Source: Inonotus obliquus
Taxonomy: Eukaryota > Basidiomycota > Agaricomycetes > Hymenochaetales > Hymenochaetaceae
Length of the DNA stretch: 64,000 nt
Assembly: GCA_032164295.1 (NCBI GenBank)
Contig: JAJHTX010000012.1
Coordinates: forward strand, 1,550,001-1,614,000
Reading direction: 5' to 3'
The translations under genes and the position numbers were made by a program. Below, in pieces: positions 1 to 11,092 of the stretch. The notes beneath the pieces are model-generated. The model searched no databases. It was not told the DNA's origin and worked only from the letters and a program-made list of their open reading frames with translations. Positions within the stretch are counted from its first letter, which is position 1, and each line of letters starts with the position of its first letter.

Positions 1-1006
1 TACTTCCAAAGAATTAACGGATCGGACGTGGAGGATGAAGTGGGGTGACTGCGGGGATGGAATTCCTTGTGAGTGAATGTTGTATTCGTGTCTGAATGTA
101 ATGACTGACAAAATTTGAACAACCGAGCTTGAGCAAAGCAAAGCGGGGCTAACACAGCAATATGAATGATTGACTTTCCTCGCCTGGATACTGGATAGGG
201 AGTCTATCACCGCAAAACGTTAACTCCAACAAGCGTCCTCCTCTCCGAGGGCCATCTCCTTCATGCGGTTATTGGCGGCTTCACCTACGCGAAAACCCGC
301 CTTTTTCCTGTTGGTGCTGACGACGCTCATATTCAGCTTCACCTCATTCCCTTCGAGCATTCTTCATCCGTCGATAACCGGCCTATTTCAGCTGATGTGC
401 GTCCAAGCCGTGCCGAAGTGTGTACTCAATATCGAGTCGGCTTATTCCCCGAGTTATGTTGAATTGACCGGATCAATTGGTAGCGCCAAGGCGGAGTGGC
501 TAAACAAGACTTGCGATAAACCAGCCGATCTGTCTGATCGACGAAATGAATTTGATCTAATTTGATCGGCAACCGAAATTATCGTCTAAAATTTGCCTTT
601 TACAGATGTTTCTCATGAAAAAACATATCATGATTCTTACGTCATTCAATGATGTGGTTATTGCCGGTGGGTCGTGTACGTCGCACCGGTGGCCGGATCG
701 ATGGAAAGAGAAAGAAGTTGATGGAGAGTAAAATTTTTGTCCGTTTACCGTGCGTGTAGCAGTTCTAGGCAGATGACCTCCATTGACGGTATTTTTCTCC
801 TCTCATCCAACCGGAGTCAGTACTTCCGTACTTCTCCACCCGCATTATTTACCTGCGCCCGGATCCATATATAATGGACCGTTATCTAGAGCTTCCTCTG
901 CCTCCCTTCTTTTCCCACTCTTCTTCTCTTCGTCTGCCCAGTTCTATTTCAGCTCATCTTGCCTCTGGTCGCTGTGGTTATACTCGAAGGATAGACTGCG
1001 CCAACG
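1..1006. other. Upstream region without a supported gene
   Basis: No coding region could be supported here. A 100-codon plus-strand frame (263-565) begins with a hydrophobic stretch, but it has no recognisable motif, no convincing splice partners and no paralogue in the window. The last 200 bases are pyrimidine-rich and contain a TATATAA-like stretch near 867, so they probably form the promoter and leader of the sugar transporter that starts at 1007. Confidence 0.5.
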
Positions 1007-3052
1007 ATGATAGTCTCAACCGACATCAAGGACCCCGCTCCATTACTAATATCATCGCCCAAGAAAGGCAATAGCACCAAGGCGGATGAGGAGTACTCGG
1101 AGATTGCGCATAACAATGTTGAGCTTGCGGAACTAACAGTCGTCGCAGAAGGTGAAGAGCGTACGACATGGTTCGTTTGGCTCCTCGTACTCTGTTGTAG
1201 TATCTCCGGTTTACTCTTCGGTACGTCCACATTGCATAGGTGTTATTTTTGTCAGGTTAAATTGATGTGAGTGACTATAAGGTTATGATACGGGCGTTAT
1301 CTCCGGTGCACTCGTTTCAATTGGATCGGATTTAGGACCGGAGAGTTTGAACTCGTTGCAGAAGGTACGCTGCTAATGGGGTATCTCTCCCCTCATAGAC
1401 ATTATTCATGATAATCTCTTTCTTTTTCTTGCAAGGAACTTATCACTTCGTCTACGACTCTGGGAGCTCTTATCGGTGGGCTAGCCGCCGGTGCTATGTC
1501 GGATTATACGGGCAGGAAATTGGTTTTGGGTATTGCGGACGTGATTTTCATAGGAGGAGCTATCGGACAAGCGGCTGGCCATACCGTTGCGGCGATGGTA
1601 AATTGTAGTGGTACCTCTTGCAACTCGAGTCCACCGCTTATGCAGAATCCTACGGTTATTTTGACAGATTGGAGGCCGATTTCTCATTGGACTGGGTGTC
1701 GGATTGGCATCTTGCATTGCACCTTTATACATCCAAGAGCTATCGCCGACACGTTTACGAGGCCGGTTGGTCGTTTTGAACGTTGTCATGATCACGCTTG
1801 GTCAAGTTGTCGCGTATGGTATTGGCGCGGGGTTCGAAACGATGCATGGCGGATGGAGGTGGATGGTCGGCCTCGGCGCTGTCCCCGCTGCCCTGCAGTT
1901 AATATTCTTATTTATTCTTCCGGAGTCTCGTAAGTTCGAATCCTTGGAATTGTAGTTGTGTAGCGGCGTTTTGATCTTTTGGTTGACTAGCTCGAATTAT
2001 GATGGTGAAGGGCAGAATCCAAGAAGCCGAGGTCGTCATGGGGAAAATCTACGCACACGCCACGGCAGAGCAAGTCAAGCTCAAAGTCAAAGTCCTCCAA
2101 GCCGCTGTACAAGAAAGTAAACGTATCAATGAAACAACGACCCTCCTCGAACGGATACAATCAATCATATCTATACCTACACATCGAAGAGCATTGATCA
2201 TCGCATGCGGACTCCAAGGATATCAGCAACTATGTGGATTCAATACCTTAATGTATTATTCAGCTACGTTGTTCAAGGCAATTGGGTTTAATCAACCTAC
2301 GGCTGTCGGGGAAATTGTTGCTGGGACAAATTTCTTGTTTACGCTCATTGCGTTGAAGTACATTGATATAATTGGGAGGAGGCGTATTATGATTTTCTCT
2401 GCGCCTGGTATGGTTGTCGGGTTGACTCTGGCTAGTGTTGCTTTCCATTGTACGCCGTCCTTCCTCTATTTTCTCCCTCGAAGGCCGAAGGCGCTCATGC
2501 TTTATTGATTTCGATTCAGTCTTAACCTTGAAAACAAACAACGTTCTCGTCGACGGAGCAAGTTATCCCAGAGCCTGGTCGGGAGTCGTCCTCACATCAA
2601 TGATCATTTTCGTCGCCTCCTATGCAACTGGTCTCGGTAATGTGCCCTGGCAACAAGGTGAACTCTTCGAACTCTCCGTACGCGGTATAGGTACTTCAGC
2701 CTCAACAGCGACCAACTGGGGCGCAAACCTCCTCATCAACTCTACCTACCTCTCGCTAATGGACAAAATCACTCCAGCAGGAGCTTTCGGATTTTATGCT
2801 GGATTGTGCTTTTTGGGATGGTTGTTCTGCTTGATTTGTTATCCTGAGACGTCGCAGTTGAGCTTGGAAGAGGTGGCGGAGATTTTTAGGGATGGGTTTG
2901 GAGTAACGAAGAGTCAGGTGATGAGAGCGGAGAAGATCGCGTTGAGGGAGCAGGCTTTGATCGATAATGCGGATGCGAATGGGAATCGGGGTACGGGTGG
3001 AATGGGTGGTGATTTGGACGTTGAGCGTGGGCGCGATGTGAAGAAGGCTTGA
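1007..3052 (+). CDS. MFS sugar transporter, myo-inositol (ITR) type
   Basis: Six exons: 1007-1220, 1282-1364, 1436-1597, 1668-1929, 1991-2449, 2520-3052; 570 residues; every junction has GT..AG and keeps frame. It is a plasma-membrane H+-coupled importer of the MFS sugar porter family. Visible family marks are DTGVISGAL in helix 1, the loop motif [23 protein letters not shown] after helix 6, and IIGRRR in the second half. About twelve hydrophobic helices are present, with a hydrophilic N-terminus of about 60 residues and a charged C-terminal tail ending DVKKA. The [13 protein letters not shown] segment and the [11 protein letters not shown] region resemble fungal myo-inositol transporters more than hexose transporters, by memory of the family. 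Substrate is therefore inferred. It stands alone with no pathway partner beside it. Confidence 0.85.
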
Positions 3053-4678
3053 TTGTAGGTTTTAATACCTCACTCTTCTGCCCTTTTCGTTATGACGGGG
3101 ATGATTTTTGGTCTACGTTCTGATGGTAATAATGTCGACGATTTCACTGTTCTATTGCTGTCTCAAATGTATCCTGTATTCACTCATTCATGCTGGTCAT
3201 ACTGAAGGTACACATTACCATAATGCGCCCTGGTTCCGTAGCGAAGCTTCAGACCTGGGGGATTTACCATGTGGGTTCATGCGTGATGCTAATGTCGGGA
3301 TATATATTCCATGTCGGTGGTGTGTGTTATATTTATGGAAGGGGGACAATTAAAAGGAGGAAGAAGTAGGAATGAACCGGTCCGGATGATATGATGAAAG
3401 ATTGTCTCGTGATAGTGTTTTGCATACATTCGTCGATTCCCGAATCTATAGAATCCTTCCAGATCGTTGTGGTATTCACTTTTTCTATGTGCGTAAAGAC
3501 AAGACTTGAAGACAAGATGAAAAGAGAGAACACTATAGCAATGTATGACTTGAGTATTTTGCGCGATGCTATACAGTGCTACCCCCAGGTCTAGCAAGTT
3601 CTTTCTGGTTCCACAGTGATTTGCTTGAAAAAAAGGGGAATCGGGAGAGGAAGAAAGAAGAGACATCGCAGAGGTGTGTGTGGGCTGTATTATTTATTTG
3701 TATTTATATCTGCTTGGAGGCAAGCTAATTACGTGAGCTGCCAACCATCCCTGATCGCTTTGGATTTTTCTTCATCTCGTATGTCGTCCTAACGCGGGGA
3801 TACCTCAAGGATTCCGAATGCTTATCGTGCCCAGGACCCCGCCTACTACACCGGTAGCTCTCTGAACGCCTCCATCACGGACCAATAATTTCTCCAGCCG
3901 CATCGACGAATGAAAAGACTGGGTTAACTGTCAGGATTTGTGTCTTTTGCCCAGTGTTCGCTTGGTACTCATGATAACATTGATCATGGCCTGGTGACCA
4001 CAGAGCCCGCCATCTACCATTCATAACCTGAGATCTCCCCCAGTTTCCCTTACGGAATAGTAAAGTTTCATGTTGCCAGGTACTGTTCTATGTATCCCGA
4101 CTCAGGGCGGACAGCACGAGTTGGCGCAACTCATAAAATATGTGCTGGAAACTCCTAATAGCCTTTGGTACATGAAAACTTTAGTCCATCACCAAGTCGC
4201 ATTGTGCGCTCCTAGGTGCGCACTATTTTCGCGTGTCGGTTCTTCGTGGTACCTCATTAGAGGCTCGTTCAACCCCCATGACCTTGGTACCTTCATCGCT
4301 TTTTGCGTTATTTTCCACGCTGACAACAAAAGTCCGAAAGTCTCTCAAGTGCCGTACGACGGCGACACTAATTTTCTATGACTAAGAGCTCTTATGTCTC
4401 TTGAACATCAAATATATGTCAGGAAGGCATTCGCCAAACCTTTTCTGGGGTCCGTTTAGCTCGTTGTATTCCACACACGCGCGCCTTCATTGTCCTTGGC
4501 TGGCCTTGTCGGAGCTGCAAAAAGTAAGAGTATAAAGCATGCAGGAGTTTTTCATTGGAGATCAGCTCTTAGCGAAAGTACGACCGCGAGTACGTAGCTA
4601 CAACAGTCAGAGTAAGTATTTCATCAACTTTCACATCCTTGCTTCGTTTATCTAAACGCAAACAATACAGAACGCACC
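3053..4678. other. Intergenic region, start of tandem array
   Basis: No gene is supported in 3053-4500. The first part is probably the transporter 3' UTR and terminator. From about 4180 the sequence (a stretch like TAGTCCATCACCAAG) matches stretches upstream of the later array copies (near 6602 and 8610), so the left edge of the tandem array lies here. A possible 5' UTR intron of copy 1, GTAAGT at 4612 to CAG at 4670 (59 bases), precedes the ATG at 4679. Confidence 0.5.
4531..4537 (+). promoter_or_regulatory. TATA box of array copy 1
   Basis: TATAAAG followed by CATGCAG, 148 bases before the ATG. The same arrangement (TATAAAAG then a GCAG-like run) precedes copies 3 and 4, which supports it as the core promoter. 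A 59-base 5' UTR intron would lie between it and the start codon. Confidence 0.6.
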
Positions 4679-4954
4679 ATGCAGTTGAAATCCATCATTG
4701 CCGTTCTCGCTATCACTCTCCTCCCGCTAACCTCGCAAGTCGAAGCCGCAACTGGTATCTTCTGGTGCAATTCTCGCACTGGCGCTGGTACGTGCCAGTT
4801 ACCAGGTGTCGGTCCGACATACGCCTGTGGTAGAGCAACCGGAGGAAAACGCTATGCTTCTGCGGATGAAAAGAAATATTGGCGCGAAATCAGGGATGTC
4901 AGTGGCTTTAATGCTTGCTGCCGTGACGCAGGAAGGGGAGCCTGCCGTGGCTGA
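4679..4954 (+). CDS. Small secreted six-cysteine protein, array copy 1
   Basis: Single coding exon, 91 residues. Residues 1 to about 23 form a clear signal peptide (MQLKS, hydrophobic core, cleavage near VEA). The mature part of about 68 residues has six cysteines at 30, 39, 50, 80, 81 and 89, giving the spacing C-x8-C-x10-C-x29-C-C-x7-C, with a conserved LPGVGPTY block before the third cysteine. The even number and fixed spacing suggest three disulfides in a secreted protein. The spacing and LPGVGPTY block recur in copy 3 (9087-9365). I do not recognise a named family. A role in defence, competition or signalling is conceivable but not shown. The start is chosen because the MQLKS beginning is shared by all four copies. 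Confidence 0.75.
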   Translation: MQLKSIIAVLAITLLPLTSQVEAATGIFWCNSRTGAGTCQLPGVGPTYACGRATGGKRYASADEKKYWREIRDVSGFNACCRDAGRGACRG

Positions 4955-7109
4955 GATTTAGATGAAAGGCGAATCAGGTATCAGGTACGGCTTAGAGAAA
5001 ATTTTCCCGGTTACCTTTTGAGTGTTGAAGTACTGTATATACTGGCATCTACAGGTTCTGCATACACATGTGTCTCCGACAAACGTGACTGTCCAGATGC
5101 CCTTGGCGTTTGAACTACTGCGAAGGATTATACTGTAAAAATAGTTTAGTGATATGTTTTAGTGATATGTACGGACATTATCCATCGGAGGATGAACTCC
5201 TAGAATACTACCCATCCCAACGTTCCCATCCTCGGCCTGAATTCCCTTGATTGCAGAGAACGCTGCAAGTGAGAAGATTATCATAAAACTTGTGGGTATC
5301 CATGTACGGAGAAATTGGTGTTAGATGTCAGGACCTCGATATTACGAAAGCAAGGCGCAGCCTCCGAGTCGATGCTCCATCCAACTTACCTGGTCTTAAT
5401 TACTATTTCCAGACATATTGAAATAGGATCATGGGCGCATGTCGATTTATATCCCTCCACCATTGTTGAATCCCAGTTTGTGCGATTACATTTTTGTCCC
5501 TTCATACTTTCGACTGACCTCTCACTCAACTTTGGCAGATTGGCGCCTTAAGTCATGTTTTTTGACCGTGAGCACGTCTAGGGACTGCTTCCCGGGATGA
5601 TGAATTAGTATGATGGCGTAACGAATATGGACAAATAGCATTAGTCCATCGTTCGAGAATATGTGGTGTCTATGGTGATTGTGGACCGCCTGGGCCATTC
5701 CTGTCCCTGCGAGTCTACAGCCAGCACCGTCACCGATTTCATAAGACTCCTGAGTTCTCGATTAGAATTGCGTGTCATTGACACAACCTTTCACCAGCTA
5801 ATGTATCTTCGACGAAGTTTACGAACGAGAACCCACTGCCTTTGCTCCGCCATGTCTTTCTAGTCCAAAATAGGTGTGATCCAAGCCGTTGACCCTCTCA
5901 CTGCTAGTGTGGTCCAGCACATCTCTTGCTTGCTTGGATAACTGTGTCAATGGATAAGATGCGTCGTGATGATGATGATGGATGAGTATGAGTATGAGAA
6001 TGAAAGCAAATTACGATGGTAACGACGTATTTGCACTTATTTGGCCGAGTCGCGATTACATAAACCAGCAGACACGATGTCCGAGTCTCTCTTGTCTTCT
6101 TCAGTTCAGTCTAACACCCACTTTCAAAGAGCATCGGTCCAACATTGAGGACCGATTGTGAAGATTCTCTGGCGCGTTCTAAAAGTCATCTGATAAATGC
6201 ATGATAAACCGCGCAGCCCGTACTGTGCAAAAGGGTCGTATATCGTGCCATCACTACCTCTGATACTCGTCGCAATGCATATGCATGTTCCGTCCTACCT
6301 GACCGAGGACAAGGACTCCGCTCTAACCTTCTTTGTAGACGGAAAGGTTTCAATGTTTCCTCGCTCTCAACAGGCTTATTGCCCATCGCCACCTGATTTA
6401 CGAGTGATCTAGTCTGAATTCTTGCAGCGCTGAACCTGAAACTGACACTCAATCAAACAACTCGAAGTATAGCGCTCGGCCTGGTGCCCCTATTCTCCTC
6501 TACCCTGCCGCAGTATGTATTAAGCATGCTGCACATGATGGACTAAGTTACTCTATTACCCACGGTGCCCCTCCGAGCGGTGACAGTGGCACCACATAGA
6601 GTCTCTGGTCCTTCGCCAAGGCCGCCCCGCTTTATTATGGGTCTTGTCCTGCGCATTATACCTTTGCAGGTGATCCTTCCACTTCGCGGGATATGTGGTC
6701 TTGGCACATTGAACACCTTTGAGCAATTACCCATTTTCGGCACCAATGCTCCGACATTGGTTCAGGCGCAGTTGGGCGGAACAGTCGCGCTCGTTCAAAA
6801 CATCAACTAGCTGTCATATTTTTCCCTCTTGGATCTTGCGGCGCATCTCTCTATTGACGTTTGTTCGTCACATGTGCGCCTGCGGAAATCCTCAGTGAAC
6901 ATTTTCAAACTTATGTTCAAGAGCCATGAAAAGGTGAAAAGGTATGAAAGACACAGAAGGTCCTCCACAAAATTGCCAGGTACTCACCAACGAGATACAT
7001 CTGCAAGCAGTTCCGCGCAATAATCAACGTATGCTTATCTCTTATTCAAAGAAGTTTTTCCTGGCTGTCCTCCCGTGCACCAGGATTCCTCAAAGTCGAC
7101 AATTACATC
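4955..7109. other. Spacer between array copies 1 and 2
   Basis: No separate gene is supported. Short open frames occur on both strands but none has a family motif or paralogue. From about 6030 onwards the sequence resembles that upstream of copy 3, so it belongs to the duplicated unit. The stretch 4955-5900 shows nothing recognisable. Confidence 0.45.
6943..6950 (+). promoter_or_regulatory. Degraded TATA box of array copy 2
   Basis: At the position where copies 3 and 4 have GGTATAAAAG, copy 2 has GGTATGAAAG. The single A-to-G change destroys the TATA consensus. It sits about 160 bases before the copy 2 start codon, as in the intact units. This agrees with the nonsense codon in the same copy and suggests the unit is no longer expressed normally. 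Confidence 0.5.
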
Positions 7110-7388
7110 ATGCAATTGAAATCCATCATCACCGTCCTCGCTATCACTCTTCTACCTCTTGCAACGCCGACCGTAGCCAATATTTAAGGCTCGTTCTGGT
7201 GCAACGCGAAGCAAGGAGCGGGGACCTGCAAGCTTCCGGGCGTCGGTCCGACGTACGACTGTGGCAAGGCAAATGGCGGAACGTACTACGAATCGGCTAG
7301 TGGCAAGAAGTTCTGGCGTGACTTGGGAAGCTGGAACAACTTCCAGAAGTGCTGCCACGATGCTGGAAAGGGCGGATGCCACTCTTGA
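7110..7388 (+). pseudogene. Secreted cysteine-rich gene, array copy 2, broken by one stop codon
   Basis: Same length and frame as the intact copies, with the shared MQLKS start and all six cysteine codons. Codon 26 (7185-7187) is TAA, just after the predicted signal peptide, so translation would give only a short leader. No other frameshift is visible: the downstream frame stays open to the normal stop at 7386-7388. I saw no good splice pair that would remove the stop. With the degraded TATA at 6943 this looks like a recently disabled copy. A sequencing error is the main alternative for the stop codon. Confidence 0.75.
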
Positions 7389-9086
7389 ACTGGTGGTACG
7401 TAATTCATTGACAGGTAGGGCTCTGAACAGGATTTGAACTTGTTGATACTCAAGTTTCGATCCTTAGGGTTTAAGCCCGGTCACTCCTTAAGATCAATCT
7501 AATGTGACTTTCGAACTGTACGACGTGAAAGTATCAAGTACTAACAATGCTTGACCTGTTCAACAACGAATGTATCTCCAAAGGTGCTATGCACGATCGT
7601 TATCCTGTAAAACCCAATTTAAAAACGATTTGTTGACCCAGTATTCTCGTAATGCTTGTGGTTTAAAGTAATACCAAGCAAGTTGGCATAGTAAGTCGAA
7701 CAGGGGAAGTTGCCTTAACTAGAAGCCAGGGACGCAATATTTTGCATACCAAGAAGACTGAGATAGATTCATCTCGGTACACCGCTAGTGTAGAATACCT
7801 AATGTGAGAGATGGAAGTGGCGAGCTCAAAGGTACTCTCAAGTAGTTCAATTCTTACGCTGCTCGCTCTTCTATAGTACATGAATTAAATGAATTTCCGA
7901 AACACAGGCATTCTACTACCATGGTGAGGCACGAGATTCTGCCAACATGGCAAGCCGCGATCTAATTCCTGTCCAAAAAAGCGGTACAGCTGCGATGGAG
8001 AAAGCTGAACTTCCAGTTCCGGGTTCGCTCGTCCTGAGGTCTCGGCCGGAACCGAGGTATTTGTACTTGCTTGGCTAAGCCCTTCCGCGATCACGATTAC
8101 ATGAGCCGTCCTGTCGCAACTACTATCGCTCTCTTCCCATCCTTCCTTCACTCGGATTTTATGAGTTCTCAGGCCACATATATTCTCTGAGGCTTGACGA
8201 AGCGTGAAGACATGAGAAATTCTCTATGCCTAGCGCGATCTTCCGGCTGGGACTTTCTTTGAGGAAATAGCGATGGTCGGTTCTGCTCATAGGACGAATT
8301 ATGTCGTCCAACTACTCTGATGCTCAACCAGATTCTGAGCCGTCTAGCTAGGTGGAGGTGCTATATCAAAGCTTTCCTTGTCCTTAGGGAGATCTACGAC
8401 TTGGTATTGTCTACCATTCCCTCACTATTGTCCATCGCCACCCGATTATCGGCTCATATCCCTGATAGCTGTACTTTTGACTGCCTCGTGCACGAAGGTC
8501 CTGAATGTTTCCCAGCTTCGCTAATTTTCAAAACGTACCCTAGTTTATGTTGGAGCGGCCTAAAAATTCCTGTAATTGCAGCGTGGTCCATGACAGGCGC
8601 ACACTTCTCTGGTCCATCACCAAGGCGCACCGCATGAGCTCCTTTACAATTACTCTTGTCCCGCGCCTCTGGTTGATCATTATAATTCGGGGGTTGTAAT
8701 ACTCTTGGCACCTTGAGTTATTTTCCGTGTCGGCATCAAGACACCGACTTCTGCTCAGGCGCACTCGGACAGCACTAACAGGTCTATTCTAAACATCAAA
8801 TAAATGTCAAATATTCCTTTCTTGGATCAGGCTGCGTGGCTGTTTCTTGACATTTTCTCGTCATATGTACGTCCTGCACATGTCCTTGGTGCGCACTTTG
8901 AACTTCTGCTCGAAGACAAGGATGGGGTATAAAAGATGCAGTAATTTCTTCTGAAGAGACTAGCTCCTCATTGCACGACTACTTGTTCTACATAACTCAA
9001 AGGACAGCCAACTTGAAGCGTACGTTCTTCTGGCCTTTCCAACAACTTTTTCTGACTAGTATTCACTCTTCACTACAGGTTCCATC
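7389..9086. other. Spacer between array copies 2 and 3
   Basis: No gene is supported. From about 8000 the sequence resembles 6000-6100 and later blocks upstream of copy 2. A 59-base 5' UTR intron of copy 3 is likely, from GTACGT at 9020 to ACAG at 9078, the same length as the candidate UTR intron of copy 1. Confidence 0.45.
8928..8935 (+). promoter_or_regulatory. TATA box of array copy 3
   Basis: TATAAAAG followed by ATGCAG, 159 bases before the ATG. Its position and context match the TATA boxes of copies 1 and 4. Confidence 0.65.
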
Positions 9087-9365
9087 ATGCAGTTGAAATC
9101 TATCGTTGCTGTCGTTGCCGTTGCTCTTCTTCCCCTCGCGACGCCTACCGAAGCTGGCATTAGCGGATCCTTCTGGTGCAACGCTCGGCAACGCTCGGGG
9201 ACCTGCAGACTTCCAGGCGTCGGTCCGACGTACGACTGCGGAAGGCGGAACGGTGGAAAGTTCTATCAGGCGGCCGATGACAAGAAGTTCTGGCGTTATC
9301 TGGAAACCTGGAACAACTTTCAGAGTTGCTGCCACAACGCGGGCAGGGGTGCGTGCCACTCTTGA
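9087..9365 (+). CDS. Small secreted six-cysteine protein, array copy 3
   Basis: Single coding exon, 92 residues: signal peptide to about residue 23, then cysteines at 31, 40, 51, 81, 82 and 90 with the same spacing as copy 1 (C-x8-C-x10-C-x29-C-C-x7-C) and the same LPGVGPTY block. The mature part is rich in Arg, Lys and Gly, so it is probably basic. Copy 1 and copy 3 differ at many surface positions while all cysteines are kept, which argues that both are under selection as proteins. Function is unknown. The gene has its own TATA box at 8928 and probably a 5' UTR intron. Confidence 0.78.
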   Translation: MQLKSIVAVVAVALLPLATPTEAGISGSFWCNARQRSGTCRLPGVGPTYDCGRRNGGKFYQAADDKKFWRYLETWNNFQSCCHNAGRGACHS

Positions 9366-10251
9366 GTCAATGTTCGGCACATAAACAGGCAAGTATGCCG
9401 TTGTAGCAACTTTGAAATTAAACCTCATGGGTTGATTGTAGGTTTCAGTCGCGTTTGAAGGCCTTCGTGACTGATTTGCTTGCTGTAGAATATGAATGCT
9501 TTAGTACAATCGAAGCTTAACCTGTACCAGGATGAATGTACTTCCAATAGTGCCGTGCACGGAAATGTCAGAATAAACTGTGGATTGCGGATTCAGAAGA
9601 CTCATCCCAGGGACGACCTCATAGTCTATCTCCACCTAATTTCCGTATGATTCAAGTCTTGACCGTGCCGCACCTCCAACTGTTTCTTAGACTAAGGGTT
9701 GCGATTAACGCGAGTGAGGTGGCTGCTCTGATCCGCACCGCAAACCTATCCAATTACCTGATGGGAGTCTAATTACTGTTGTTCCTGTGGCCTTCCTCGC
9801 CGCGAGCGGTGACGGGTGTTCTAGCCACTGGTTCACCGCCGAGCTCAGCAGCACATGTATCCTTACGCATTTGTTAGCATATCTCAACTCTGTGCGTGAG
9901 TGATTGTCCGTGTCATCATCCTGACTTTGCGCCTGGGCGATGGTGACGCCGTCAGGTTTTTTTATGAGCATCAAATGAATGCCATATTCCACCCCTCCGG
10001 GTCACAGCGCATGCCTGCTTCGACGTTTGATTCGTACATACTCCTCCGAGCGTGACGCTGGCGCGCACGCACTCGACCCTTTGCTGAAGTACAATGAAAG
10101 GTATAAAAGGTGCAGATCTAAGAACCGGGGCCGGAGTAACACTACTGATCTATCGCAGCACTCAGCGTCCTTTCTTCTCGCATCACCGAAAGCCTCTCCT
10201 CATTCTCTTGCCTTTCAGGTTTCTTCAAACTCTTCACCGCAAACTCACACC
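9366..10251. other. Spacer between array copies 3 and 4
   Basis: No gene is supported. The stretch near 9625 (like TCTATCTCCACCTAATTT) is a diverged version of blocks at 6388 and 8431, so this is a shortened duplicate of the upstream unit. Confidence 0.45.
10102..10109 (+). promoter_or_regulatory. TATA box of array copy 4
   Basis: TATAAAAG followed by GTGCAG, 150 bases before the copy 4 ATG. The promoter looks intact although the coding region behind it is broken. Confidence 0.55.
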
Positions 10252-10459
10252 ATGCAACTGAAATCAGTCATCGCTGTCCTCGCAATCACTCTTCTCCCTC
10301 TCGCAACACCTAACCTCTGCAAACGTGCGAGGCTCCTTCTGGTGCAATGCAAAGCAGGGAGCTGGAACTTATAAGCTTCCCGGAGTCGGTCCGACATATG
10401 ACTGTGGTAAAGCAAACGGTGGAACGTATCACGAGTCGGCTAGTACCAAGAAGTCTTGA
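10252..10459 (+). pseudogene. Secreted cysteine-rich gene, array copy 4, frameshifted and truncated
   Basis: It begins with the shared MQLKS-type signal peptide. A frameshift near 10311-10314 moves translation out of the family frame, and the shifted frame stops at 10374. In the family frame the second cysteine is replaced by Tyr, and the frame ends in TGA at 10457-10459, so the last three cysteine codons are absent. With several independent lesions, this is the oldest or most decayed copy. Confidence 0.75.
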
Positions 10460-11092
10460 GCTGACGGCGAAAGCTTGGATTTTGGCCTAGAGATGATACT
10501 TATGTACATAGATGTTGTCATGTTGATAGGTCGCGTTACGGAACTCTCGAATGCGACATGAGTCATTTGAAGCTTAGGTACATGCAATGGACAATTTGTA
10601 GACGCTATGTAATCAAACCCAAGTTTGAGCGAGATGTAGAGCGTTTGTGAGATCAAGGAAATCGTTGGTACGAAGAAAATGGAAGGAAGGAAGGGTGCTC
10701 GGCGCAAGACTTTGCATGCCTGCCCTAAACTAATGATGTAATCACCACATTCGATTCTTCTCCGCGTCTCCTCTTTCCTTACTCTCAACCGTTCACTCGC
10801 AAACCTATTACCTTGAAATTGTGCTTTGGTCACGCCACGCCAATAGGCAGGAATACGATGCGAAGCCGACGTACGAAACACGACATGGGCTCGACAAGAA
10901 ATAGCCGTATCAGTGATCCGGTTTATCGGAGAAGGAAGAAGGAAAACTCAGGTGCTCGCCGCTGTCCATATGGATATGGTTGGGCCTCGATAAGAGTCAC
11001 AAACAATATCAAACGTCACTTGATTTATCGGTACGTCAAGACACTACAGGCAATCGTCACTACAGTGGAACTATAAACGCACACTCGACGCA
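10460..11092. other. Intergenic region after the array
   Basis: A 150-codon minus-strand frame (10429-10881) crosses the end of pseudogene copy 4, has no recognisable motif, and is judged accidental. The last part is presumably the 3' region of the minus-strand gene ending at 11093. Confidence 0.4.

Larger units (their letters stand above)
4180..10459 (+). repeat. Tandem array of four secreted cysteine-rich gene units
   Basis: Four related units lie head to tail with gene starts at 4679, 7110, 9087 and 10252. Homology covers the coding region and also upstream sequence: the TATA region, a block around 'TCTGGTCC(t/a)TC(g/a)CCAAGGC' (near 6602 and 8610) and a block with 'CCATCGCCACC(t/c)GATT' (near 6388 and 8431). 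A more distant block near 6030 resembles one near 8060. Copies 1 and 3 are open, while copies 2 and 4 carry disabling changes. Unit spacing shrinks from about 2.4 to 2.0 to 1.2 kb, so later units have lost spacer DNA. This is the pattern of gene birth and death by unequal crossing over. Confidence 0.8.

Noticed and set aside
263..565. 100-codon frame with a hydrophobic start, possible secreted peptide
   Set aside because: No cysteine pattern, no motif, no paralogue and no splice support. Composition after the hydrophobic part looks random.
1481..1795. Long antisense frames inside the sugar transporter and other conserved genes
   Set aside because: They are shadows of the sense coding frame. 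Their sequences have no family features.
7400..7490. tRNA-like T-arm (GTTCAAATC) on the minus strand
   Set aside because: No matching acceptor stem, D-arm or anticodon arm could be folded around it.
10429..10881. 150-codon minus-strand frame
   Set aside because: It overlaps the end of array pseudogene copy 4 and shows no recognisable protein features.
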